Assembly (NCBI GenBank): GCA_900766005.1
Contig: CAAFTU010000091.1
Coordinates: 1 to 63,071 of the forward strand
Source of the DNA: an uncultured Bacteroides sp.
GTDB lineage: Bacteria; Bacteroidota; Bacteroidia; Bacteroidales; Bacteroidaceae
DNA length: 63,071 bases
Reading direction: 5' to 3'
Positions 35,534-44,601 of this stretch are shown here, in pieces. A model generated the notes under the pieces. It was given only the letters and a program-made list of their open reading frames with translations. It ran no database searches and had not been told where the DNA came from. Made by a program: the position numbers and the translations under genes. The stretch's first letter is position 1. The number at the start of each line of letters is the position of its first letter.

Positions 35534-36628
35534 TTAATCTTCGTCTACTATATCCAGCTTTAGCTTATCACTGTCATCACGCTTCTCATAATACTGTTTA
35601 CGGAGCGGATTGGCATGTGCCATTTTTTCGCGCTGACGATTTCGGAATACATCAATCGCTACATAAATAGCCTGACGGAAGGAATCTTCACTGGCCACTC
35701 CTTGCCCGGCAATGTCATAGGCAGTGCCATGAGCAGGAGAAGTGCGCACCACAGGAAGACCTGCCGTGTAATTCACACCGTCGTCCATTGCCAACGCCTT
35801 AAACGGCGCCAATCCCTGATCGTGATACATAGCCAGCACACCGTCAAAATGCGTAAAGTTGCTGGAACCCATAAAACCGTCGGCAGCATACGGACCATAG
35901 CAAAGAATTCCTTTGCTCTCCATGGCTTTCATGGCCGGAATAATCACCTCCTGCTCCTCCATACCAAGCAAGCCACCATCGCCTGCATGAGGATTGAGCG
36001 ACAGTACGGCAATGCGGGGAGCCCCAATTCCGAAGTCCTGTTTCAAAGAACGATTGAAAATCATCAGTTTCTCTTCAATGAGTTCTTTCGTGATAGTAGT
36101 TGCAATCTCTCTGACAGGGATATGCGCAGTAACCAGCGCCACCCGAAAATCGTTTTTCATGAGAATCATCAATGCCTTAGCACCGTTGCCCAGGCGCTCT
36201 TCGATGTATTCCGTGTGACCCGGAAAATTAAATTCTTCCGAATGAATGGTATGCTTGTTGATTGGTGCTGTTACAATCACGTCAATCAGCCCTTCACGGT
36301 AATCATCAATGGCACGCTCCAAAGCCCCCAAGGCTGCCTTGCCGGCATCCGCATCAGGCTTTGAAAATTCCACTTTCACCTCATCATCCGTACAGTTGAG
36401 CACACTCAGGCGGTTCTGCACAGCTTCGGCTGCTTGATTGATAATGCTGAAGTTGGTGGAAAGATCCAAGGCTTTCCGATGGTAGGCTGCCACTTTGGGA
36501 GAACCATACACTATCGGCGTGCAAAGTTCCAACATCACTGGATCTGAAAAAGTTTTCAGAATCACTTCATATCCCACACCATTTATATCACCTTGCGTGA
36601 TACCAATTCTTATCTTGTTGTCTTCCAT
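35534..36628 (-). CDS. pdxA: 4-hydroxythreonine-4-phosphate dehydrogenase
   Basis: The NAD-dependent step of the DXP-dependent vitamin B6 pathway; its product condenses with DXP (PdxJ) to give pyridoxine phosphate. The 364-residue protein has the family start IGITQGDINGVGYEVI, a metal-binding FPGHTEYIEERLG with His, LSLNPHAGDGGLLG and MYHDQGLAPFKAL with the later metal His, and the end VVRTSPAHGTAYDIAGQG. The C-terminal tail is about 30 residues longer than E. coli PdxA and rich in Lys, Arg and Asp. It lies 16 nt downstream of the DUF4837 gene. Confidence 0.96.
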   Translation of the reverse strand: MEDNKIRIGITQGDINGVGYEVILKTFSDPVMLELCTPIVYGSPKVAAYHRKALDLSTNFSIINQAAEAVQNRLSVLNCTDDEVKVEFSKPDADAGKAALGALERAIDDYREGLIDVIVTAPINKHTIHSEEFNFPGHTEYIEERLGNGAKALMILMKNDFRVALVTAHIPVREIATTITKELIEEKLMIFNRSLKQDFGIGAPRIAVLSLNPHAGDGGLLGMEEQEVIIPAMKAMESKGILCYGPYAADGFMGSSNFTHFDGVLAMYHDQGLAPFKALAMDDGVNYTAGLPVVRTSPAHGTAYDIAGQGVASEDSFRQAIYVAIDVFRNRQREKMAHANPLRKQYYEKRDDSDKLKLDIVDED

Positions 36629-36644
36629 TTTATTCGTTGTTAGT

Positions 36645-37673
36645 TTATTCTGTAGCTTTATCCACCTCTCCTAATGGAATCTCAGTCTGCTGCGCCTCGT
36701 TAGGAAGTTTGAGCGTATAGAGCGAAGCTTCCATCTGACGTACCAGATTGCGTTTCATCTTATCGGGAGAATAGACAAAGATTTCGGCAGTAATAATGCG
36801 CTGGTTTTTCTCATCCAGACGGGTATGAGAAACATACGGACCACCCATGAAATCACCTTTCATGCGCCACAACCCACGGGCTTCGAGCGTGTAGCCGTTT
36901 TGCACACTGATGGGGCGCACGGTAGTCAATAACGTGTCGGTAGCCATGTAGACTCCTTCTTTATACCCCGGTATGTTGGCTTTCATCACAGAGTCGCGCT
37001 TGTGAACGAAGTACTCCTTGGTGAAAGTGTCTTTATCCGTGTACGGATAAGAATACATCACAAAGTTACGGTCGGCCGTACCCGTGTTTGTAGAAGCCCA
37101 GAAGAAGTCTTTTCCGGTTTTGGAACTGGAAAGTTCTGCCGGCAACCAGACATCACAGCCAAAAAGACTGTCCACTTTGTGAGAGACGAAATCGCTGTGC
37201 TTCTTTTCTAACGACACAATCTGACGGTTCATTTCGGCACGGGTAAAGAAGCTGACGATGGTTGACTTGTTTTCTTCCACAAACTTCTTGAATTCTTCTT
37301 CATTCGGAGCCTGGATTGTAAGAATCATCTGCGGATTGGCATATACGTCTTTGGCATATTTGAAAGAACCTTTCGTATAAATATCCTTGATGTCCACAAT
37401 CACGATATTGCGAATCAGCTTCAACGTAGTATCATAATCGCGCGGTGCAGTATACATGATACGGAAAGAAGGTTCCGACTGGGGCAATCCCGGCACATCA
37501 GAATCAAGCACATCATGCAATGCTCTACCCGCAGGACGTTCCCAAACACCCGGATCGACCACAACCAACAGTTCGTAAGCGCGCCCGCTGGAAGTATGAT
37601 TTCCACTCAAACCGCAAGACGTAGCAACCAAAGTCACCCAAAGAAGGCTTAAATAAAAAAAGTATTTTTTCAT
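36645..37673 (-). CDS. DUF4837 family lipoprotein
   Basis: A 342-residue exported lipoprotein with the leader MKKYFFYLSLLWVTLVATSC (Cys20). The DUF4837 pattern is visible in YELLVVVDPGVWERPAGRALHDVLDSDVPGLPQSEP and the SFRIMYTAPRDYD stretch. A later segment has WLPAELSSSKTGKDFFWASTNTGTADRNFVMYSYPYTD. Function is unknown. It lies between rlmN (19 nt) and pdxA (16 nt) on the same strand, so it is part of this operon. No catalytic motif is seen. Confidence 0.88.
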   Translation of the reverse strand: MKKYFFYLSLLWVTLVATSCGLSGNHTSSGRAYELLVVVDPGVWERPAGRALHDVLDSDVPGLPQSEPSFRIMYTAPRDYDTTLKLIRNIVIVDIKDIYTKGSFKYAKDVYANPQMILTIQAPNEEEFKKFVEENKSTIVSFFTRAEMNRQIVSLEKKHSDFVSHKVDSLFGCDVWLPAELSSSKTGKDFFWASTNTGTADRNFVMYSYPYTDKDTFTKEYFVHKRDSVMKANIPGYKEGVYMATDTLLTTVRPISVQNGYTLEARGLWRMKGDFMGGPYVSHTRLDEKNQRIITAEIFVYSPDKMKRNLVRQMEASLYTLKLPNEAQQTEIPLGEVDKATE

Positions 37674-37692
37674 GATGCTCGATTATATTAGA

Positions 37693-38727
37693 TTAATTAT
37701 GATTTTGTTCTTCTTGCTTAGCTGTAGACAACATGCCGCATGCCGCAAAGATATCTTCTCCTCTGGAAGCACGAATGGTGGTAAACAGTCCGTGAGAAGT
37801 GAGATAATCACGCAAACGCACCATGGTATCCATATCTGCTCCGTTCAGATCAACACCGGGAATGGCATGAAAGCGAATCAGGTTGATCCTGCAATCCAAT
37901 CCCCTGAGAAGTTTCAGCAGCTCCTTTGCATAGACAAGCGAGTCGTTCAATCCTTTGAAAACAATGTATTCAAACGACAGACGGCGTTGCTTGCTGAAAT
38001 CATAGTTGTGAAGCAAGTCCACCATTTCGGTAATAGAGAAGGCTCTCTCGGCTGGCATCAGCTCGGCCCGCTGCACCGGCAGCGGAGAATGCAGACTGAT
38101 AGCCAGATGGCAGTCGCTTTCCTCAATGAAACGCTTCAGTCCTTTACGCAAACCCACAGTAGAAAGGGTGATACGCTTCGGACTCCAGGCATAGCCATAA
38201 GAAGCCGTAAGAATTTCCAGCGATTTCAGCACTTCATCCAAATTATCCAAAGGTTCCCCCATCCCCATCATGACAACATTTGTCAGTTTGTCGCGCTCGG
38301 GCAAAGCATGAATCTGATTGATAATCTGATGAGCTGTCAAACAGGCTGTGAAGCCTTGTTTACCTGTCATACAGAATTTACAGTTCATCTTGCAACCTAC
38401 CTGTGAAGAGACACAGAGAGTAGCCCGCTCACCATCGGGTATATAAACGGATTCTACGAAATGCCCCTCGCCCACTTGATAGAGGTATTTCACCGTACCG
38501 TCCACCGAACGCATTTCATCCACAGGCGAAGCCACACCGACTTCGTAATTCTGTTTGAGCAATTCGCGGTTCTTCACCGAGAGATTGGTCATCTCATCAA
38601 TGGAAGTAACTTTTTTTTCGTAAATCCAAGAAGCGATCTGCTTGGCTGTAAAACCAGGCATACCCAACCGCTTTACAAGCGATTGGAGCTCCACAAGGTT
38701 CATTCCTAAAAGAGGATATTTAGACAT
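37693..38727 (-). CDS. rlmN: 23S rRNA / tRNA (adenine-C2)-methyltransferase RlmN
   Basis: A radical SAM enzyme that methylates C2 of A2503 in 23S rRNA and A37 in some tRNAs. The 344-residue protein carries the cluster motif C112-x3-C116-x2-C119 (GCKMNCKFCMTG). The two catalytic cysteines match C105 (LCVSSQ) and C330 (FAACGML). The SAM-site segment MGMGEPLDN and the late SRGEDIFAACG are present. First gene of the run to secG; a -7 element is at 38756-38763. Confidence 0.97.
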   Translation of the reverse strand: MSKYPLLGMNLVELQSLVKRLGMPGFTAKQIASWIYEKKVTSIDEMTNLSVKNRELLKQNYEVGVASPVDEMRSVDGTVKYLYQVGEGHFVESVYIPDGERATLCVSSQVGCKMNCKFCMTGKQGFTACLTAHQIINQIHALPERDKLTNVVMMGMGEPLDNLDEVLKSLEILTASYGYAWSPKRITLSTVGLRKGLKRFIEESDCHLAISLHSPLPVQRAELMPAERAFSITEMVDLLHNYDFSKQRRLSFEYIVFKGLNDSLVYAKELLKLLRGLDCRINLIRFHAIPGVDLNGADMDTMVRLRDYLTSHGLFTTIRASRGEDIFAACGMLSTAKQEEQNHN

Positions 38728-38755
38728 TTTTCTTACTGTTCATGATTTATATTTG

Positions 38756-38763
38756 CAAATGTA
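38756..38763 (-). promoter_or_regulatory. Candidate -7 element for the rlmN operon
   Basis: CAAATGTA on the + strand is TACATTTG on the - strand, a full fit to TAnnTTTG. Transcription would begin near 38749, giving a leader of about 22 nt. No TTTG at -33 is seen. Confidence 0.6.
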
Positions 38764-38912
38764 AGGAAATAAAGTTGGTTTCACCACAGATTAACACAGA
38801 TTTTCATTGATAAAGAGATAAAGCCCCCACTGTCTAAAGCTAAAAACATCTTGCTCAGACTCGCCCAGTTGGAGACCAATCGCATAAACGCCCGCTGACT
38901 GAAGATAAAAAA

Positions 38913-38950
38913 CGGACCATTCAGTGAATCAATTTACACTGAATGGTCCG
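38913..38950 (-). terminator. Terminator after the PpiD-like gene
   Basis: Perfect 14-nt arms CGGACCATTCAGTG (38913-38926) and CACTGAATGGTCCG (38937-38950). On the - strand the stem is followed by TTTTTT. It ends the coaX-to-PpiD run. Confidence 0.93.
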
Positions 38951-39024
38951 CATATGTGATAATCAATGTTCCTTACTCAATCCGGCACAACATCAAGCAC
39001 CGGCAAAGTCCGGACATCCGTTAC

Positions 39025-41166
39025 TTAGAAGAACAAGTAGCGAGTATCTTTTACGTTAGCCTTCAAATACAGGTCGTTCATCAGACGACGTGCGAAGTTA
39101 GCGTTCATGTTTTCAGCAGTCGTTTCTTCAGCCTTTGCATCGAACGTTTCTTTCAACGGTTCGTTGCCAGTCACCTGCAATACATAAACACCGGCATTAC
39201 CCTTGATAGGAGCGCTCAGCTTGTTGTTTTCAGCCACAGAAGCATAAGCACCTACCAGCGGTTCGCTGCTGCGCAAAGCCGATACATAAGCCGGAGCAGA
39301 GAAAGTAACCAGCTTCAACGAATCGTTCACAGCATTCGTCATACCCTTGTATTGTTCGAAAGAAGAAGCATTGGCAGCTTTCATGTCAGCCATGATTTTA
39401 GCCGCTTTCTTTTCCTTCACAAGTTCTGCTCTCAGCAGTTCCTGAACTGAATTCAAAGAGCGGTAACCTTCCGGATTTACTTTTACCAAACCTACTACCA
39501 ACATGTGGTCGCTGTCGCCGCAATCATACAAAGTAGAAACTTCACCCGGTTTAGCCGTTTCGAACACCCATCTCAACGCTTCTTTAGTGCCTTTCACACC
39601 ACCGATTCCGTGTTCAGAACTGTTCAAATCAGCTCTGTCGAGCAATCTGTAGCCAGCATTTTCAGCATTAGCGACCATTTTTTCCACTGTAGGATTTTCA
39701 GCTACAAACTGTCTGAAGTCTCTGTCGGCACGGTTGTAAGTTTCCTTGCTGAACTCTACTTCACGCTTGATAACAGCAATTTTATATTTGTCTTTTACAT
39801 CTTTCTTGTTAGTCACCTGCAAGATTACATTTGCCTGACCCAAAGGAAGATTGACAACTTCATTTACATTCGTATTAACGATAGCAGAAATAAACTTCAG
39901 GTTATCACCGTCAATCTGTGCACCTTCATACTGAGAAGCAGTCAGCGTATTAGAAGCACCTGTCTGACCATATTTCTTAGCCAGTTCTACGAAATCGGCA
40001 CCACCCTTGATAGCCTTATAAATGCTATCAGCCAATGTTTTGGTTTTGGCAGCATTTTCGTTGTAAACCTGAATCTGACGGTATTCCACTTCGTCAGCAA
40101 CAGGAGCAGAAGCCACAATCTTGAACGAATTGATAGTATTGTCAGCAGCGTTGTAGTAAGGGCCATACACAGCACCCACTTTTGCATCTTCCATGTGAGC
40201 TACTACATCCGACGGGAAAGCGCTCTTGTTGTAGAACAGGTCTACATAAGGAACATCAGAACCTACCGAACGCATCAGAGAAGTATATTCACCGTTGGCA
40301 GCAGCAAGCTGAGCAGTTGCTTCATCCACTTCTTTTTGGATAGCAGCTCTGTCTTCAGCGCTGGCAGTTACCTGCACGTCAATATACTTGACATCGCGAG
40401 TTTCCTGATATTGCTTAAATTCTTCTTTTCTCTTGTTATACAAATCTTTCAATTCTGCTTCAGTTACAACGATAGAAGAATCTGCCACTGAAGAATAAGG
40501 AATACCAGCCAGCAACACATTATACTGGTTGACACGAGCATCGAAGTTTTCTTTTGCTTCCACCGGGTTCGACAGCAATGCCTTCGCTACCAAAGCATGG
40601 TATTTTTCAGCCAAGCGGTTCTGAACCAGTGTTTTTTGGATAAACGACCAGTATCTGTAGAGGTTGTTGTACTGTTCAGCATATTGAGCCGGCATCTGCG
40701 ATTCATTCATCTTGGCATATTCTACCAGGAACTTGTTCAACATATCCTTATCGAAATTACCTGTTTGAGGATTCTGGAAAGGAGTCTGTCTCAACAAAGG
40801 ATGAGTACCAGCCTTCAAGATATCTTGAATTTCAGCATTAGAAACGGTCAAACCCAATGCTTTTGCTTCTTTTTCAATCAGTTTATTGTTTACGTAAGAG
40901 CGCCACACTTCGTCACGTACCATATTAGTCTGCTCATCGTTCAAAGCGGATGCACCACGCATCATTTTCACCACTTCCGTATATTCTTCCACTAAATTCT
41001 GATACTCTTGAGCGGAAAGAGCGTCTCCGTCCACCTCACCAGCGTCATGAGCTTGGTGCGGCTGCATCACTTGCCATGCGTCACCCGCAATAAAAGCAAA
41101 CAGCGCCAAGCCGATAACAATCACCAATAAAGGTCCTTTAGACCTAATGTTTTGTAACGTTGCCAT
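39025..41166 (-). CDS. PpiD/SurA-like periplasmic chaperone (peptidylprolyl isomerase)
   Basis: A 713-residue protein anchored by one N-terminal helix (GPLLVIVIGLALFAFIAGDAW, about residues 11-31), with the bulk in the periplasm. The pattern of the SurA/PpiD N-terminal domain follows (LSAQEYQNLVEEY, VNNKLIEKEAKALGLTVSNAEI, FDKDMLNKFLVEYAK). A rotamase-like region lies at about 345-450 (YRQIQV, ADSIYKAIKGGADFVELAKKYG). It probably assists outer-membrane protein folding after export by Sec. A CGAAGATA at 41222-41229 (TATCTTCG on the - strand) is a possible promoter; otherwise it is read from the coaX side. Confidence 0.93.
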   Translation of the reverse strand: MATLQNIRSKGPLLVIVIGLALFAFIAGDAWQVMQPHQAHDAGEVDGDALSAQEYQNLVEEYTEVVKMMRGASALNDEQTNMVRDEVWRSYVNNKLIEKEAKALGLTVSNAEIQDILKAGTHPLLRQTPFQNPQTGNFDKDMLNKFLVEYAKMNESQMPAQYAEQYNNLYRYWSFIQKTLVQNRLAEKYHALVAKALLSNPVEAKENFDARVNQYNVLLAGIPYSSVADSSIVVTEAELKDLYNKRKEEFKQYQETRDVKYIDVQVTASAEDRAAIQKEVDEATAQLAAANGEYTSLMRSVGSDVPYVDLFYNKSAFPSDVVAHMEDAKVGAVYGPYYNAADNTINSFKIVASAPVADEVEYRQIQVYNENAAKTKTLADSIYKAIKGGADFVELAKKYGQTGASNTLTASQYEGAQIDGDNLKFISAIVNTNVNEVVNLPLGQANVILQVTNKKDVKDKYKIAVIKREVEFSKETYNRADRDFRQFVAENPTVEKMVANAENAGYRLLDRADLNSSEHGIGGVKGTKEALRWVFETAKPGEVSTLYDCGDSDHMLVVGLVKVNPEGYRSLNSVQELLRAELVKEKKAAKIMADMKAANASSFEQYKGMTNAVNDSLKLVTFSAPAYVSALRSSEPLVGAYASVAENNKLSAPIKGNAGVYVLQVTGNEPLKETFDAKAEETTAENMNANFARRLMNDLYLKANVKDTRYLFF

Positions 41167-41221
41167 TTTTATTAATACGATTTATGTTTATTATTATTTT
41201 TTATTTTTCCATTTAAGCGCA

Positions 41222-41229
41222 CGAAGATA
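41222..41229 (-). promoter_or_regulatory. Candidate -7 element for the PpiD-like gene
   Basis: The - strand reads TATCTTCG, one base off TAnnTTTG and identical to the candidate upstream of the DUF4105 gene at 46807-46814. It lies 56 nt upstream of the start codon. Confidence 0.4.
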
Positions 41230-41285
41230 CAAAAAATGCTTATAATCGTCTATTTATTAGCGAAAAAAATATCATTTAAGCCCGA

Positions 41286-42542
41286 TTATTCCAACACCGT
41301 GAGACGAACCAGTTCGATTTTGGTAGCTGCGACCTTGATGATTTTGAACTGATAGGGACCCACCTGCACCACTTCATGCAGTTTGGGGAAACTTTGATAC
41401 TGACTCAGAATCAAGCCGCCAACTGTGAGGTAATCATCCGATTCAGGCAAATCAAGACCAAACGTTTCATTCACCTTTTCGATTTCCAGACGGGCAGACA
41501 ATACATACTCATGTTCTTCTATCTGCTTGCATACATAGGAAGTATTATCGTGCTCATCTTCGATGTCTCCAAAGATTTCTTCCACCAGATCCTCGAGGGA
41601 AACAATACCCGACGTGCCGCCAAACTCATCCACCACAACCGCAATCGTTTTCTTCTGCTGCATGAAAAGTTTCATCAGTTTATGCGCAGCCATCGTCTCC
41701 GGCACGATTGGCACTTGCTTTACGTTATCATGCCAGTCTTTGGGCGAACGGAACATTTCCGAAGAGTGAATGTAACCCACCACATTGTCAATGTTGCCGT
41801 CATAAACGATTATCTTGGAAATACCCGACTCGATAAAACGGTTCTTAAGTTCATCGAGCGACACCGACAAATCGACAGCCACCACTTCCGTACGCGGAAC
41901 AATACAGTCGCGGATTTTAATATTGGAGAAATCGAGCGCATTCTGAAAAATCTTCACCTCCGTATCCAGTTCTTCTTCATTCTCAGCATTGTCGATACTG
42001 CTTTGCACAAAATAGTCAAGATCCACCTTACCGAAAGCAATATCAGATGTTTCCTTATTCATCTTAATACCAAACACCCGGAGAAAGAGGCAAGACACGC
42101 CAGAGGCAAACTTTGAAATCGGATACAGGAGAACATAGCACACTATTAAAGGAAGTGCAAACAGGTTCAGCACCAGATTCGGATTAATTTTAAATATATT
42201 TTTCGGCAGAAACTCTCCTGTCACAAGAATAATCAGAGTAGAAATGACAGTCTGCGCAAGAACCATCAAGAAATGATTGCTGATCAGACCGGCCAGCAAA
42301 TTATCACCGATAATCTGAGCCATCAAGATACCGTAAATAACCAGTGCAATGTTATTGCCTACCAACATGGTAGAAATAAATTCATTCGGATGCTTGAAAA
42401 ACACGGAAAGTATGCGAGAAGTAAGTCCGCTGCTACGCTCCATTTCAAAGCGAAGTTTATCTACAGAGACAAAAGCAATCTCCATGCCCGAAAAAAAGGC
42501 GGAGAAAAGCATAGTAACAAGAAGAGAAATATAAATATCCAT
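41286..42542 (-). CDS. CorC/HlyC-type membrane protein (CNNM-CBS), GldE-like
   Basis: A 418-residue inner-membrane protein. Three or four helices of the CNNM (DUF21) domain fill residues 1-150 and include FSGMEIAFVSVDKLRFE and the NEFISTMLVGNNIALVIYGILM stretch. A CBS pair follows (about 215-330; IRDCIVPRTEVVAVD and VVDEFGGTSGIVSLEDLVEEIFGDIEDEHD), then the C-terminal CorC_HlyC domain (SDDYLTVGGLIL). Such proteins are linked to magnesium/cobalt transport or, in Bacteroidetes, to GldE-like envelope functions. It starts 2 nt before the lptC stop region and is part of that operon. Confidence 0.9.
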   Translation of the reverse strand: MDIYISLLVTMLFSAFFSGMEIAFVSVDKLRFEMERSSGLTSRILSVFFKHPNEFISTMLVGNNIALVIYGILMAQIIGDNLLAGLISNHFLMVLAQTVISTLIILVTGEFLPKNIFKINPNLVLNLFALPLIVCYVLLYPISKFASGVSCLFLRVFGIKMNKETSDIAFGKVDLDYFVQSSIDNAENEEELDTEVKIFQNALDFSNIKIRDCIVPRTEVVAVDLSVSLDELKNRFIESGISKIIVYDGNIDNVVGYIHSSEMFRSPKDWHDNVKQVPIVPETMAAHKLMKLFMQQKKTIAVVVDEFGGTSGIVSLEDLVEEIFGDIEDEHDNTSYVCKQIEEHEYVLSARLEIEKVNETFGLDLPESDDYLTVGGLILSQYQSFPKLHEVVQVGPYQFKIIKVAATKIELVRLTVLE

Positions 42543-42544
42543 AG

Positions 42545-43198
42545 TTATTTTACAGAATCATTTTTCACAGAGTCCAGCAAGACGGCTTCATCCTTGGGTT
42601 GCGAGGCAGAAGCCTCATCATCCACATAAAAAATGCCCTCAATATTGCGGATAGTATAAACAGTCATTTGCTGATTGGAATCAAAGCCGTGACCAATAAT
42701 CGTGCGGTCGGGTTGCTGAATGCGAATATCACGGTCGGAATACACCTTTTGGGTAGCTTCATTCCAATACAGCAGCTCTGTATTGAACCGTTCGCCCTTT
42801 CTGTTTTGTATATCCACATTCCCCACCAGTTTCCAAAGACGCTGTTTGTCATAGTAATAGGCAGTATCTGCCTTGATACTGGCTTCTACATGAAAGACAG
42901 AATCAAACTGTTCCAGATAAACGCCTTTTTCGAAAGCCCAATACGAAGGCTTCTTCCGGTCGAAGACTTGCCATTCCTCAGCATTCATGCGATAACGGGT
43001 GACACCCGAATCGGAAATCAGTGTTGAAATACCTGCAGTACTCATGATAGGCAGAGAGTCACGCTCCGTAATAGCTTCCCCCACTGCTTTTTTCTTCCCG
43101 CCACAGGACGGGAATAAAAGAAGCATAACAATTGCCCCCAGGACAATTGTTATGCTCAAATTAGTATGAAATAAACGTTTCGTTCGTTTTCTCAACAT
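42545..43198 (-). CDS. lptC: LPS export protein LptC
   Basis: A 217-residue LptC/YrbK-family protein, the bitopic part of the LPS bridge from the LptBFG transporter to LptA. One N-terminal helix (IVLGAIVMLLLFPSCG) ends in a Cys that could also be a lipobox. The OstA-like beta region includes WAFEKGVYLEQFD, ADTAYYYDKQRLWKLVGNVDIQNRKGERFNTELLYWN and DRTIIGHGFDSNQQM. I chose the Met at 43198: the longer frame would overlap the upstream gene by over 100 nt. It lies 4 nt downstream of the TPR gene. Confidence 0.9.
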   Translation of the reverse strand: MLRKRTKRLFHTNLSITIVLGAIVMLLLFPSCGGKKKAVGEAITERDSLPIMSTAGISTLISDSGVTRYRMNAEEWQVFDRKKPSYWAFEKGVYLEQFDSVFHVEASIKADTAYYYDKQRLWKLVGNVDIQNRKGERFNTELLYWNEATQKVYSDRDIRIQQPDRTIIGHGFDSNQQMTVYTIRNIEGIFYVDDEASASQPKDEAVLLDSVKNDSVK

Positions 43199-43202
43199 AA
43201 AT

Positions 43203-44528
43203 TTATCGAATCGTTGTAGTCTCTCCAATCCAGCCACCGATAGTGATGCGGTCGCCTTGCTTGTAACCCAACATAAAGAGGTCCTTAGCTTGCGGAGTAT
43301 GACCAGAATATCTACCAATCAACGTATTAGCTTCTTCAGCTACACTCGGATCTACTTGTTTAGCACGTTGCAGCTTGTCAATTACTGCAAAGTAAGTACA
43401 TTTGTTCAACGCACTTTCATCGCTCCAGTTCGGGCTCATTGCATACAAGTTAGCAATCAAGATATAAGGAGCACCGTAGTTTTCGTTGAAGCTGATTGCC
43501 TTCTGGCAGTAAGTTCTTGCCTGAGAAAGTTTCTTGGCAGAAGCCAGCACAGCAGCAGTAGCATATGCTTTTTCAGCCTTCTTCACGTTGTCTGATTCCA
43601 GTTCGAGAGCTTCGTCGAAGAACTTCACAGCGTTATCGATATCACCCTTCTTGAAAGCTTGGTAAGCACATCCAGTAGCAGCTTCAGCAGTAGGCTCCAT
43701 CTTGTAAGAATAGAAAGATGCCTGGAAATAAGCTTCACTTTCTGTACACTTCATCATCTTCATGATGCTGATTACTTTCTTCAAGTATTCCAAGTTGTTC
43801 TGGTTAGCTTCCACCTGAGGACCATAGATAGCCTGCAGAGACTCACAGTCAGCCGTACCACTGTTTACAAACAAAGCAACCAAGTTGTCCTTGATACCAG
43901 CCAACGCTTTCTTCTTCGCTTCACGAGTTTCAGCAGCAATAGCCTGGTCTGCAAAATCAGAAGCCAACACATAATCCTGGATAAACTGTTCCTTGTGAGC
44001 AGGATCAGCCTTCAGCTTATTCAAAGACATCTGCAAGAAGTAGAAAAGAGTAGCTCCGTCCGACTCACTCTTAGCTTCGTTCACCGATTCGTTCAGCCAC
44101 TTGTAAGCCAAGTTAACATCAATTTTAGGAGCAAACGCAATATAGTCTACAGCCTTGATACCCAAAGCTTCTGCAGTAGAAGAAACTTTTGTTCCCTTAG
44201 CAAGGAAGTCGGGTGTATACTTAATACGCAAATCGTGCGTATTCATCAACTCATCAAAGTATTTCTGATATTCCGGATTGTTTTTATCCTTGATTTGAGT
44301 CATCAAACCCTTCAAAATCTTATATCCATCAGTAAAAGTATAGAAACGAAGTGTAGGACAATTTTCCAACACAGCTTTCCAAGGTGTGTACGCATCTTTA
44401 AAATTACCTGCACGCACAGCTTCGTGTGAAATACTACTGTTTGAGTTACAGTTAGTAGCGTCCTGTGCTATTGCAGTAGTTGCTCCTGCTGAGAGGATCA
44501 ACATAGCCACAAGCGTTTTAATCTTCAT
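43203..44528 (-). CDS. Exported TPR protein
   Basis: A 441-residue protein with a signal peptide (MKIKTLVAMLILSAGATTAIAQ). TPR-like helical pairs are visible at about residues 30-60 (AVRAGNFKDAYTPWKAVLENCP) and about 275-385 (AYQAFKKGDIDNAVKFFDEALEL, AYATAAVLASAKKLSQARTYCQKAI, NYGAPYILIANLYAM). A C-terminal domain ends in DRITIGGWIGETTTIR. It is periplasmic and probably a scaffold. It sits just ahead of lptC in the operon, a linkage seen in other Bacteroidetes as far as I recall. Exact role unknown. Confidence 0.87.
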   Translation of the reverse strand: MKIKTLVAMLILSAGATTAIAQDATNCNSNSSISHEAVRAGNFKDAYTPWKAVLENCPTLRFYTFTDGYKILKGLMTQIKDKNNPEYQKYFDELMNTHDLRIKYTPDFLAKGTKVSSTAEALGIKAVDYIAFAPKIDVNLAYKWLNESVNEAKSESDGATLFYFLQMSLNKLKADPAHKEQFIQDYVLASDFADQAIAAETREAKKKALAGIKDNLVALFVNSGTADCESLQAIYGPQVEANQNNLEYLKKVISIMKMMKCTESEAYFQASFYSYKMEPTAEAATGCAYQAFKKGDIDNAVKFFDEALELESDNVKKAEKAYATAAVLASAKKLSQARTYCQKAISFNENYGAPYILIANLYAMSPNWSDESALNKCTYFAVIDKLQRAKQVDPSVAEEANTLIGRYSGHTPQAKDLFMLGYKQGDRITIGGWIGETTTIR

Positions 44529-44601
44529 TGTATTTAAATTTTAGTTGTTATTATAAAAGTCGTCTATTCACTTCATTTCCTAACGATCCAAACAATAGGC
44601 A